IMG/VR virus record: IMGVR_UViG_3300027747_000771
Span: 1-27,293 of that record
Length of the DNA stretch: 27,293 bases
From: a virus
Direction: 5' to 3' (one strand)
The notes under the pieces were generated by a model that saw only the letters and a program-made list of their open reading frames with translations, was not told the origin of the DNA and made no database searches. The translations under genes were made by a program, and so were the position numbers. Numbering within the stretch: position 1 is the stretch's first letter; every line of letters begins with the position of its first letter. Positions 11,558 to 18,387 of this stretch are shown here, piece by piece.

Positions 11558-12682
11558 TTATCCAGTTATTACTCTTACAATAATTGTATCAGAGTTAATG
11601 CGTCCTGTCAACTCGGAAGGTTTGGTAGTCAATCCGTCTAACAGTTTTTTCAACACAATCTTACCACCATCAAGTACTTGCTTAACAGTCACTTCTGGCT
11701 TACGCAAACGTTTGCCAATGGACGTTTCTGTATTGAAGTTTTGAATTGTTGTGCCTTTGATCGTCAGACCTTTAGCATTATCGCAATTGTACATGCCAAG
11801 CAATTTTGTTTTGGTATTGTACAACCAGACTTGGTTCGCACCAATAATCTTTTCTGGCAGAACACTCTTCAAATTCAACTCAGCGAAATCTTTCATGTAT
11901 TGCACTTTAGCCACAATGACACTTGCAGGTTTCTCTTTTACTTTACGTGCTTTACGTGTGGGTTTCTTTTCTGCGCCACGATTTGTTTCTGCAACAATTG
12001 CATCATAGAACTCTTTAACTTTACGCAATTGTACTTTAGTGAAATTGGAGTATGCCTCTTTCGTATCTGCATCCGTTGCATTCATCACTTCTTCAAATTC
12101 TTTAGAACGCTTGATGAACACTTCACACATGCGCTTTTGTACAACGGCAGATAATTCTTTACCTTTTAGATATGATTGCATATCTGGTGCAGACTTACAC
12201 CCACCAGCAATGAAGTCATCTACAAGTCCTTCGATTTCACCGACTTCTTCAGATGCCTTTTCACGAATTCTATCTTGAATAGAAACGACTGGTGCGGTCG
12301 ATGTTGCAACAACAGGTGCTTTTGCTTTTTTAGTTTTCTTTGCAGTCTCAACAACATTCTTAAATTCTTTGACAAAGAATTTTTTGAATGATTCGGATGG
12401 TTCGTAACCCATACACATCATACGTGCTACCCAACCAAGTTGTACTGGAATAGATGCGTCACTTGATGCGACTAAAGAAATTTCTTCCTTCGGTCGATCA
12501 ACGCTAGCCATGTATTCGACAACAAACGTTTTTGCTTGTTTGTTGTCACAAAAATAATTATACCAATTCAATGCACGAATTTCTTCGCTTCTGAGATTTT
12601 GCATCTCGGCTTGATTGGTCCAAGAAGGTTCCATGCCATATGCTTTTGCATCGGCACCAGGATTAATCTTGGAAAATTTCAT
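11558..12682 (-). CDS. T4-like phage conserved protein with Lys/Ala linkers, 374 aa
   Basis: 374 residues. The N-terminal domain (LNWYNYFCDNKQAKTFVVEY, then IPVQLGWVARMMCMGY) is followed by a Lys/Ala/Pro linker (AKKTKKAKAPVVATSTAP), a helical middle, a second basic linker (KKPTRKARKVKEK) and a C-terminal beta-rich part (AKVQYMKDFAELNLKSVLPE, QVWLYNTKTKLLGMYNCDNA). This multi-domain plan occurs in T4-like marine phages; the function is unknown. It sits directly upstream of rnh and downstream of the SH3-fold gene in the same unit from the promoter at 13021. Confidence 0.78.
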   Translation of the reverse strand: MKFSKINPGADAKAYGMEPSWTNQAEMQNLRSEEIRALNWYNYFCDNKQAKTFVVEYMASVDRPKEEISLVASSDASIPVQLGWVARMMCMGYEPSESFKKFFVKEFKNVVETAKKTKKAKAPVVATSTAPVVSIQDRIREKASEEVGEIEGLVDDFIAGGCKSAPDMQSYLKGKELSAVVQKRMCEVFIKRSKEFEEVMNATDADTKEAYSNFTKVQLRKVKEFYDAIVAETNRGAEKKPTRKARKVKEKPASVIVAKVQYMKDFAELNLKSVLPEKIIGANQVWLYNTKTKLLGMYNCDNAKGLTIKGTTIQNFNTETSIGKRLRKPEVTVKQVLDGGKIVLKKLLDGLTTKPSELTGRINSDTIIVRVITG

Positions 12683-12685
12683 AGT

Positions 12686-12985
12686 TTATTCACCCAATGT
12701 AAATGATACAGATTTGATAGAATCGTAGCGGAATGAACGCCATTCGTTTTTCTCTAAGTCAACTACAGAGATAGACTCATCAGTTGCCGTTGTGCGAACA
12801 CGTTCGGTTTTCTTTTCGTATGTTGGAATTGCACTCTCTTGCAATGTGCATTTCATGGTACGCATTGTACCGTCTTTCTTAAGAAAGTCAACAGTCACAG
12901 GACCGTATTTGAGATGGCTAACAAGCCAATCACGAAATACTTTTTGCTCTTTTGCATCACTTGCCGCATAATTAAAAGTTGTCAT
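12686..12985 (-). CDS. WYL_2/SH3 beta-barrel-fold protein
   Basis: From the ATG at 12985, which has GGAG nine bases upstream, the protein has 99 residues; the ATG at 13000 has no Shine-Dalgarno. The pattern GPVTVDFLKKDGTMRTMKCT (strands around a DG turn), then a spacer and EWRSFRYDSIKSVSF at the end, is the small Sm/SH3-like barrel annotated WYL_2 in phages. Such proteins are often next to replication genes. First gene after the promoter at 13021-13049. Confidence 0.8.
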   Translation of the reverse strand: MTTFNYAASDAKEQKVFRDWLVSHLKYGPVTVDFLKKDGTMRTMKCTLQESAIPTYEKKTERVRTTATDESISVVDLEKNEWRSFRYDSIKSVSFTLGE

Positions 12986-13020
12986 ATCAAAGTTCTCCAT
13001 GTTAAATTGTTCAAGTCTTT

Positions 13021-13049
13021 ATTATACCTACAATCTGTTCAGTTGTCAA
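13021..13049 (-). promoter_or_regulatory. Sigma70-type promoter for the rnh unit
   Basis: TTGACA (13044-13049), a 17-bp spacer and TATAAT (13021-13026) on the minus strand, both perfect consensus. It precedes the SH3-fold gene, the 374-residue protein, rnh and DUF6433. The A-rich and inverted-repeat elements of the other promoters are absent. Confidence 0.9.
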
Positions 13050-13059
13050 GTTTGCCATG

Positions 13060-13302
13060 CTAACTCTTTTCTATTCTCAATTCATCATAAAGGTAATCAT
13101 GCAATTCATTGATACCGCCAATGTAATTTAAATTGTGATATATGTGTGGAACAAAGGTTGTATTAGGAACCAATTTCTGTAATTGCGCTACAGTATAATC
13201 TTCGCCAAGTATGAAAAGTTTATACTGTCTTCTGCAAATATTTAAAAGTAATTCTGCCTTTTCTGTAGCCTTACTTCCTACAGCACCATAGATATAATAC
13301 AT
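13060..13302 (-). CDS. Glutaredoxin-fold protein lacking the catalytic CxxC
   Basis: 80 residues. The order YIYG, a helix (KATEKAELLLNICRRQ), a strand (KLFILG), DYTVAQLQKLVP, then T-FVPHIY and YIGGINELHDYL follows the glutaredoxin fold, including the cis-Pro (VP) and the GG-x-x-x-L glutathione-side signature. Where glutaredoxins carry CPYC this protein has GSKA, so thiol-disulfide exchange by the usual route is impossible. The ATG at 13302 shares a base with the upstream stop (TGATG). It may be a binding-only descendant. Confidence 0.7.
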   Translation of the reverse strand: MYYIYGAVGSKATEKAELLLNICRRQYKLFILGEDYTVAQLQKLVPNTTFVPHIYHNLNYIGGINELHDYLYDELRIEKS

Positions 13303-13706
13303 CACGGCGCATTGTACACCTGCAAATATTCACTCGGTTCATTATTTAAAAATGCAGTTTTAAGTGTACCCTTAAAATCATATGTTACTTGATAGCCTTT
13401 AACAACATTTTGATATGCTTGTTCAATCACAAGTTTACATACAGGTGTTGAAAGCGGCGGCGTCATACCCAAGACTAAAGTATTAGTTCCTGGTCCTGAA
13501 TAGTGTGTCGTGCCATATTGTTTTTGACAATAATTTTTTGTAGTCATGTACGGTACCTTTTCTATAATAGGTTTCACATTTATCACTTTTGCCATATAGT
13601 AGCCGTCTTTGGTTGACGAATCTTCTACAAGAACAACTCCAGCTTGTGCAACATTACACAAAAATAAAGTTGTTATGATACTATGTAGTGTACATGCTTT
13701 TTTCAT
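13302..13706 (-). CDS. Secreted protein, paralogue of 13710-14069
   Basis: 134 residues with a signal peptide (MKKACTLHSIITTLFLCNVA, QAG). The mature part has two cysteines (NYCQ, PVCK) flanking a Gly/Thr-rich loop and ends with VVKGYQVTYDFKGTLKTAFL, a beta hairpin. That ending matches the second secreted protein next door (VTAFNVTFEYQGQIRTVKMN). This module also occurs at the N-terminus of proteobacterial periplasmic proteins that carry a glycine-zipper domain; that domain is absent here. Likely periplasmic; role unknown. Confidence 0.72.
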   Translation of the reverse strand: MKKACTLHSIITTLFLCNVAQAGVVLVEDSSTKDGYYMAKVINVKPIIEKVPYMTTKNYCQKQYGTTHYSGPGTNTLVLGMTPPLSTPVCKLVIEQAYQNVVKGYQVTYDFKGTLKTAFLNNEPSEYLQVYNAP

Positions 13707-13709
13707 AGT

Positions 13710-14069
13710 TTACTCTACAGCATAAACTCTCGTTACTGTTTTAATTCGAATTGCATTACCTGGATCATAATTCATTTTAACTGTACGAATTTGTCCTTGA
13801 TATTCAAACGTCACATTGAATGCAGTAACATTATAGCGAAACTCTCTGTCACTATATGATACGCATTTTTGTTGTTGGGTTTGAACTGGCGCACCTACAC
13901 CTTCAACAGGTTCAACATTGGTGCATGACATTCTAGGCATTGAAATGGCTCTCATGCTACCAATTGGATCAACTTTAATTACAGGCACAATTTGATAATT
14001 GACAATATCATCTGCAAATGCACATGTTGCAATTAATGCGGTAACTGCAACCGCTAAGATTTTTTTCAT
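13710..14069 (-). CDS. Secreted beta-rich protein with two cysteines
   Basis: 119 residues with a signal peptide (MKKILAVAVTALIATCAFAD). Two cysteines (MSCTN, QKCVSY) probably form a periplasmic disulfide. The C-terminus (YNVTAFNVTFEYQGQIRTVK, then DPGNAIRIKTV) is the beta-hairpin module found in proteobacterial periplasmic proteins, and it makes this gene a paralogue of its neighbour. Its start overlaps the upstream stop by ATGA. Probably host-derived. Confidence 0.75.
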   Translation of the reverse strand: MKKILAVAVTALIATCAFADDIVNYQIVPVIKVDPIGSMRAISMPRMSCTNVEPVEGVGAPVQTQQQKCVSYSDREFRYNVTAFNVTFEYQGQIRTVKMNYDPGNAIRIKTVTRVYAVE

Positions 14070-14272
14070 TGTTTAGCACCTCTCATTATTCCACCAGCAA
14101 CCATGGTTAACCAAGTAATAGAAAATATAGTTTCCATATTAAGTGGGATATTAGTTTTGAAAATTATATTGATTGACATGATAGTAAAGATTGAACCAAT
14201 CGTAACTAAAGTTACAATGCCAGCAAGCGCACCAAAAAATACAGCAAGACTATCGGTTTTGAAATTTGTCAT
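14066..14272 (-). CDS. Small membrane protein, two transmembrane helices
   Basis: 68 residues with two hydrophobic segments (AVFFGALAGIVTLVTIGSIF about 10-29, and IFSITWLTMVAGGIM about 49-63) and a basic end (RGAKQ). TAGGAG lies seven bases before the ATG. It is the first gene behind the promoter at 14299 and is coupled to the two secreted proteins, suggesting an envelope-directed unit. No family recognised. Confidence 0.72.
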   Translation of the reverse strand: MTNFKTDSLAVFFGALAGIVTLVTIGSIFTIMSINIIFKTNIPLNMETIFSITWLTMVAGGIMRGAKQ

Positions 14273-14298
14273 AAAAACTCCTATATGTTACTTTAAAC

Positions 14299-14327
14299 AG
14301 TATAACACATCATATATGGCATGTCAA
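14299..14327 (-). promoter_or_regulatory. Sigma70-type promoter overlapping the GIY-YIG stop
   Basis: TTGACA (14322-14327), a 17-bp spacer and TATACT (14299-14304) on the minus strand. The -35 box lies over the stop codon of the upstream nuclease gene. It drives the membrane/secreted trio at 14272-13302. Confidence 0.88.
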
Positions 14328-14641
14328 AACGTATTCAATGATGGCTCGAATTCGGCAATCAATTCACGTTCACGTTGGTGTGCGGGTTTACGCCCACGGA
14401 TTATTTCGATAACTTCATATTGCCAACTTGCACCAGCTAACTCACGCAACGCATTACACATTGCCCAATTTTTGTTTTCGCACTTAGCACGACTCACATG
14501 TTTTTGCCAACGGACTTTAACCGAACGCAAATAGGCTTGACCCTGTGCAACAGTCAAGCCAACATATGTATCGCCAGTATCCACGCACGTAACTTTGTAC
14601 AGTACATGGTTTCGGTCGCAACGTTTCTTTCTCAATGTCAT
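14324..14641 (-). CDS. GIY-YIG nuclease-domain protein
   Basis: 105 residues that are little more than one GIY-YIG domain. LYKVTCVDTGDTYVGLT (14-30) gives the degenerate GIY (LYK) and YVG motifs, R44 in VKVRWQKH is the catalytic Arg position, and RERELIAEFEPSLN near the end gives the catalytic Glu (E91 or E93) and the usual LN ending. Such nucleases include Seg-type homing endonucleases and host-DNA nicking enzymes. The start codon lies only six bases from the -10 box of its promoter, so the mRNA should be almost leaderless. Confidence 0.75.
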   Translation of the reverse strand: MTLRKKRCDRNHVLYKVTCVDTGDTYVGLTVAQGQAYLRSVKVRWQKHVSRAKCENKNWAMCNALRELAGASWQYEVIEIIRGRKPAHQRERELIAEFEPSLNTF

Positions 14642-14647
14642 ATAGAC

Positions 14648-14675
14648 AGTATACCATACTGGGACAGCAGGTCAA
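14648..14675 (-). promoter_or_regulatory. Sigma70-type promoter giving a near-leaderless mRNA
   Basis: TTGACC (14670-14675), a 16-bp spacer and TATACT (14648-14653) on the minus strand, preceded by CCAAAATA. Only six bases separate the -10 box from the ATG at 14641, which puts the expected start site at or within a base or two of the A of ATG. It faces the late promoter at 14747 across about 70 bases. Confidence 0.8.
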
Positions 14676-14746
14676 GGGTTATTTTGGCTTTGTTGCTCAA
14701 AAACAACAAAAATCCCCCTCTGAAACGCATCAAAAACTCGGTTTAC

Positions 14747-14754
14747 CATAAATA
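14747..14754 (+). promoter_or_regulatory. T4-like late promoter for the plus-strand operon
   Basis: CATAAATA matches the T4 late consensus TATAAATA at seven of eight positions. Transcription would begin near 14760, leaving a 25-base leader with AGGGAGG before the ATG at 14785. No sigma70-type promoter is visible upstream of the plus operon, so it is probably late. Confidence 0.65.
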
Positions 14755-14784
14755 TGTTGTCAAGTCCTAGGGAGGATAATAGTT

Positions 14785-14934
14785 ATGGACATTATAGAGA
14801 TACTTTTAAAAGCATGGCCAGTATTCTTAGCATTCATTACTTTAGTCATAGTTTTGGCTAAAATGGACGTGCGAATCGGGGTATTAGAAGAAAAAGTCAA
14901 ATCATTATTCGATTTACATAACAGAGGAAAATAA
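14785..14934 (+). CDS. Small single-span membrane protein with coiled-coil tail, 49 aa
   Basis: Good Shine-Dalgarno (AGGGAGG) eight bases before ATG. Residues about 9-25 form one membrane helix (AWPVFLAFITLVIVLA), followed by a heptad-like stretch (VRIGVLEEKVKSLFDL). The stop is separated from the next ATG by one base. The plan (short N-out helix, cytoplasmic or periplasmic coil) repeats in the next two genes. A holin or spanin-like role is possible but not shown. Confidence 0.78.
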   Translation: MDIIEILLKAWPVFLAFITLVIVLAKMDVRIGVLEEKVKSLFDLHNRGK

Positions 14935-14935
14935 A

Positions 14936-15286
14936 ATGGCAGAAAAAACAGCAGAACAAGCACATGAAAAAGGTGCGTTTATAGAGAAATTATTATTTGC
15001 TCTATTACCTTTATTAGTTGGTTCAGTTGGATATTTAATTCAAGCATTAGGTTCTATCCAACATGACGTAACCATTCTGAATCAAAAAGTGAGTTTAGTT
15101 GTTACTACAGATAATAAGCAGGCTAGCAATAGCGGTGCTGAATTAGCACGTGAAAAATTACGTCAAGATTTAGAAAAAGAAATTCAAAAAAATCGTGATG
15201 CTATTATGGAGAATAGAACACACATTGCTATTCTTGAAGACAGAGCAGGTGTAACGAAAAAAATTGGACCAATGAAGGAAAACTAA
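14936..15286 (+). CDS. Membrane-anchored coiled-coil protein, 116 aa
   Basis: 116 residues: a charged N-terminus, a membrane helix at about 19-42 (LLFALLPLLVGSVGYLIQAL) and a long predicted coiled coil (about 45-108) with a Lys/Glu-rich heptad stretch, AREKLRQDLEKEIQKNRDAI. It probably forms oligomers at the inner membrane together with its neighbours at 14785 and 15288, which share the TM-plus-coil design. No enzyme motif. No family name known to me. Confidence 0.75.
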   Translation: MAEKTAEQAHEKGAFIEKLLFALLPLLVGSVGYLIQALGSIQHDVTILNQKVSLVVTTDNKQASNSGAELAREKLRQDLEKEIQKNRDAIMENRTHIAILEDRAGVTKKIGPMKEN

Positions 15287-15287
15287 A

Positions 15288-15839
15288 ATGGCAGAAGTAG
15301 TATTACAGCAGAAACCATTGTCACGTAGTGAACGTGAAGCACAAATTAAAGATAAAGCAGGATGGCTGATTACTGTTTTAGCCGCTTTGCTTGCAATTAA
15401 CACTTATATATCAAATGGTAACAGCAGTAAAGTTTTAAATAACACAATCCGAGCAAATGATACTTGGGCATTTTATCAAGCTAAGAGTATTAAACAAACT
15501 CTAGCAGAAATGCGTATGGATGATGCTATTGCACAAAAAGATTTTAAAAAGGCTGAAGCACTAAAGGTTAAAATTGATAAGTATGAATCTGATCCAACTA
15601 CGGGTGAAGGTAAAAAAGAATTGTTTATTAAAGCAAAAGCACTTGAAGCTGAACGTGATGAAATTCGCAAATCAAGTCCTTGGTTAACATTTGCTAGTTC
15701 TGCATTTCAAATTGCAATCGTATTATTAACTGCTAGTATCTTATCTGTTAGTATATCATTGTATTGGGCTAGTATTGTTGTTGGATTATTTGCAGGAATA
15801 TTCATGAGTCAAGGATTATGGCTTTGGCTTCCGATATAA
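15288..15839 (+). CDS. DUF4337 membrane protein
   Basis: 183 residues. A membrane helix at about 24-41 is followed by the DUF4337 signature (DTWAFYQAKSIKQTLAEMRM), a helical coil, and a C-terminal hydrophobic hairpin of two or three helices (about 133-181). DUF4337 proteins are found in bacteria and T4-like phages and have no known function. The last 22 bases overlap the start of the phosphoesterase gene, so the two are translationally coupled. This ties an uncharacterised membrane protein to lipid-type enzymes. Confidence 0.82.
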   Translation: MAEVVLQQKPLSRSEREAQIKDKAGWLITVLAALLAINTYISNGNSSKVLNNTIRANDTWAFYQAKSIKQTLAEMRMDDAIAQKDFKKAEALKVKIDKYESDPTTGEGKKELFIKAKALEAERDEIRKSSPWLTFASSAFQIAIVLLTASILSVSISLYWASIVVGLFAGIFMSQGLWLWLPI

Positions 15840-16609
15840 AAAAGTATCGAAGTATCTTTATTAGTGATGTTCATTTGGGAACAAAAGATTGTAAAGCGGA
15901 TAGTCTTAACAATTTTTTAAAACATAATTCTTGCGATACTTTATATTTGGTGGGTGACATTATAGATGCATGGCGCATACAGCAAAACAAGTGGCGTTGG
16001 AAACAAAGTCATACTGGTGTAGTTAGGCGTGTTCTAGGACATGCAAGGCGTGGTACCCGTGTTATTTACATAGCAGGTAACCACGATGAATTTTTAAGAC
16101 CAATGATACCATATGGATTTAGTTTTGGGTTAATAGAAATACACAACCAAATAGAACATATAGGTGCAGATGGTAAACATTACTTAGTTACGCATGGTGA
16201 CTTGTTTGATGGCATTACAAGATTGGCTCCATGGCTAGCGTTTTTGGGAGATAAAGCATATGATTTCATTTTATCGGTTAATAGCAAATTCAATTGGATA
16301 CGTCACCGCTTTGGTTTTGGGTATTTTAGTATTAGTAAATATCTCAAAACAAGAGTAAAGAAAGCAGTAGACTTTATATTCCACTTTGAAAAAAATCTAG
16401 CTGGATACTGTAAGAAGCGTGGATATGATGGTGTTATATGTGGGCATATACACCACGCAGAAATTAAAGAAATAGATGGTGTCATTTATATGAATGATGG
16501 TGATTGGGTAGAATCCTGTACAGCACTTGTAGAACATTGGGACGGTCGTTGGGAAATAATCACATGGATAAAAATTAATGACAAAGACAATATTAATAGT
16601 AACGGATAA
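15818..16609 (+). CDS. PlcP/LpxH-type metallophosphoesterase
   Basis: 263 residues with a full set of calcineurin-like motifs: ISDVHLG (15-21), VGDIID (45-50), GNHDE (87-91), THGD (125-128) and CGHIHH (208-213). Further hallmarks of the bacterial family annotated as UDP-2,3-diacylglucosamine diphosphatase, which includes the marine phospholipase C PlcP, are LGDKAYDF (about 143-150), a membrane-associating FGYFSISKYLK region, and YMNDGDWVESCTALVEH near the end. PlcP cuts phosphatidylglycerol/ethanolamine to diacylglycerol. An LpxH-like step in lipid A synthesis is the alternative. It is directly followed, with overlap, by a GT4 glycosyltransferase. Confidence 0.85.
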   Translation: MALASDIKKYRSIFISDVHLGTKDCKADSLNNFLKHNSCDTLYLVGDIIDAWRIQQNKWRWKQSHTGVVRRVLGHARRGTRVIYIAGNHDEFLRPMIPYGFSFGLIEIHNQIEHIGADGKHYLVTHGDLFDGITRLAPWLAFLGDKAYDFILSVNSKFNWIRHRFGFGYFSISKYLKTRVKKAVDFIFHFEKNLAGYCKKRGYDGVICGHIHHAEIKEIDGVIYMNDGDWVESCTALVEHWDGRWEIITWIKINDKDNINSNG

Positions 16610-17576
16610 TCTACCAGATCAAATAAATGGCGTTGTCACAACTTACAAAAACATTCAGATTTGTGCGGCTAGTGATGGTTATAACATTGTGGTGTTGGAT
16701 CCCAGGAGGTTCAGCTACATTAATTGCCCTGGCTACAACGAAGTCAAGATTGCCTATCCGAGGAACTTGGGCGAGAAGATTAAGGAGATATCTCCGGATT
16801 ATATCCATGTCGCCACAGAGGGTCCTCTTGGTCTGTGGGCTAGAGCATATCTTTCATTGGCTGATATTCCTCACAATACCGCTTATCATACTAAGTTTCC
16901 TGAAGGGTTGAAGAAGCTGTTTGGCATTCCGGAAAGCATAACATGGCGCTTTGTTCGTTGGTTTCATAAGCATTCTGGTAAAGTATTGACAACCACAGAC
17001 AGCATGGTTAAAGAATTAAAATCACATGGATTCGATGGTGAGGTTATCTCTTGGACTAGAGGTGTTGATAGAGAAATTTTTAAACCAGAGTTGAGAGAAG
17101 ACTTTCCTGGCAAGTACCTCTTATGTGTTAGTCGTGTTAGTAAAGAAAAGAATCTTGAAAAGTTTTTTGAATTGGATTATCCCGGATACTTGAAGATCAT
17201 GGTAGGCGATGGTCCTATGTTAGAAACTTATAAGAAGCGTTATCCAGATGTAACATTTACAGGATTCAAGACTGGTGTTGATCTAGCACGTTACTATGCT
17301 AACGCAGAAGTATTTGTATTTCCTAGTCAATGGGAAACGTTTGGTATCGTAATGATTGAAGCCATGGCATGTGGCACACCTGTTGCCGCATATCCTGTTC
17401 AAGGTCCTAAAGATGTTATAGATGAAGATATTACTGGATGTATGCGTGACAATTTAAAAGATGCTGTAGATGCCGCATTAAAATTAAATAGGATTAACGT
17501 ATTTGAGGGAAGCAAACGTTGGACTTGGGATAATGCTTGGAAAATTTTTAAGGATAACTTGGTAGGCGCAAAATGA
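16578..17576 (+). CDS. GT4-family glycosyltransferase (Agt-like candidate)
   Basis: 332 residues. The N-terminal lobe has DNLPDQINGVVTTYKN (10-25) with the GVV loop, and TEGPLGLWAR (about 80-89). The C-terminal lobe has LLCVSRVSKEKNLE, MVGDGPMLE and the E-x7-E motif (E253, E261 in WETFGIVMIEAMACGTP) that binds the nucleotide sugar. This is the fold of alpha-mannosyl, sulfoquinovosyl and diacylglycerol glycosyltransferases. Placed behind a PlcP-type phosphoesterase, the best guess is a diacylglycerol glycosyltransferase making glycolipid; glycosylation of another acceptor remains possible. Its first third is G+C richer than the rest. Start overlaps the upstream gene by 32 bases. Confidence 0.85.
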   Translation: MTKTILIVTDNLPDQINGVVTTYKNIQICAASDGYNIVVLDPRRFSYINCPGYNEVKIAYPRNLGEKIKEISPDYIHVATEGPLGLWARAYLSLADIPHNTAYHTKFPEGLKKLFGIPESITWRFVRWFHKHSGKVLTTTDSMVKELKSHGFDGEVISWTRGVDREIFKPELREDFPGKYLLCVSRVSKEKNLEKFFELDYPGYLKIMVGDGPMLETYKKRYPDVTFTGFKTGVDLARYYANAEVFVFPSQWETFGIVMIEAMACGTPVAAYPVQGPKDVIDEDITGCMRDNLKDAVDAALKLNRINVFEGSKRWTWDNAWKIFKDNLVGAK

Positions 17577-17770
17577 GAACATATATCCTTTCGATATTAT
17601 GTTTAATTATTTTGACTGCAAGTGCTGAAAAAAAAGAAGAATCCGTTGATATTTGTATCAGATGGAAGTGGACGGGCGATGTTTATGATAGAAAAGTCCA
17701 ATGCATAGAATGGGCTAAGAAAGATTGTTCTCAACGATTACATAAAGATATATGTAAACTTGGCGGCTAA
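17573..17770 (+). CDS. Small secreted cysteine-containing protein, 65 aa
   Basis: 65 residues starting in an ATGA overlap with the glycosyltransferase stop. A signal peptide (MRTYILSILCLIILTASA) precedes a charged mature part with four cysteines (DICIRW, QCIEW, DCSQR, DICK), suggesting two disulfides in the periplasm. It may be a periplasmic partner of the membrane proteins in this operon. No family recognised. Confidence 0.72.
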   Translation: MRTYILSILCLIILTASAEKKEESVDICIRWKWTGDVYDRKVQCIEWAKKDCSQRLHKDICKLGG

Positions 17771-17775
17771 TAGTC

Positions 17776-18387
17776 ATGGATCCAATTACAATAGGACTTG
17801 CATTCTCAGCCGCCCAGAGTGCAGTCAGTCACATCAAGCAGGCAATCGCATTAGGCAAAGACGTTAATAGTCTTGTCGGGCAATTCAGCAAATTCTTTGA
17901 ATCCTCAGATGCTATTCATCGTGAAAAAACAAAACAAAGAGCAAAGGCGCAAAGCCTAGGTAAAACTGATGCTGAATTAGGTAAAGAAGCACTTCAAATT
18001 GCTATGCATAGTGATGCATTACGTGAACAAGAACGTGAACTTAAGGATATGATTATCTGGCAATTGGGTAAACCTCAAATTTGGGAACAGATGATTAAAG
18101 AACGCACACGTTTATTTAAAGAACGTGCAGAAGCAGAAGCCGCCGCTGAGAAAAAAAGATTAGAGCATAAAAAGAAAATGGCAGACATGTTTATGTTTGG
18201 AATGTATTTTATTGGATTTGGTGCTATTCTTTTTGCAATTGTTATGGGTGGTATAGGTGTATATGGTGCAATGGAAGAAAAACGAATTTATGAACAAAAA
18301 GTTGCTGAGAGAGCCGCATTAGTAAGGCGTCAGCATAAAGAGAGAGAACAAAGAGAACGTGAAGAAAGAGATAAAGCGATACAATAA
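17776..18387 (+). CDS. Membrane-anchored coiled-coil protein, MDPITI family, copy 1
   Basis: 203 residues. It begins MDPITIGLAFSAAQSA, continues as a helical, charged domain (about 45-135), and has one membrane helix at about 138-165 followed by a strongly charged tail (EKRIYEQKVAERAALVRRQH). The same design and start (MDPIT) recur in the next gene, so they are tandem paralogues. Similar pairs occur in T4-like marine phages, function unknown. Last base of its stop is the first of the next ATG. Confidence 0.75.
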   Translation: MDPITIGLAFSAAQSAVSHIKQAIALGKDVNSLVGQFSKFFESSDAIHREKTKQRAKAQSLGKTDAELGKEALQIAMHSDALREQERELKDMIIWQLGKPQIWEQMIKERTRLFKERAEAEAAAEKKRLEHKKKMADMFMFGMYFIGFGAILFAIVMGGIGVYGAMEEKRIYEQKVAERAALVRRQHKEREQREREERDKAIQ

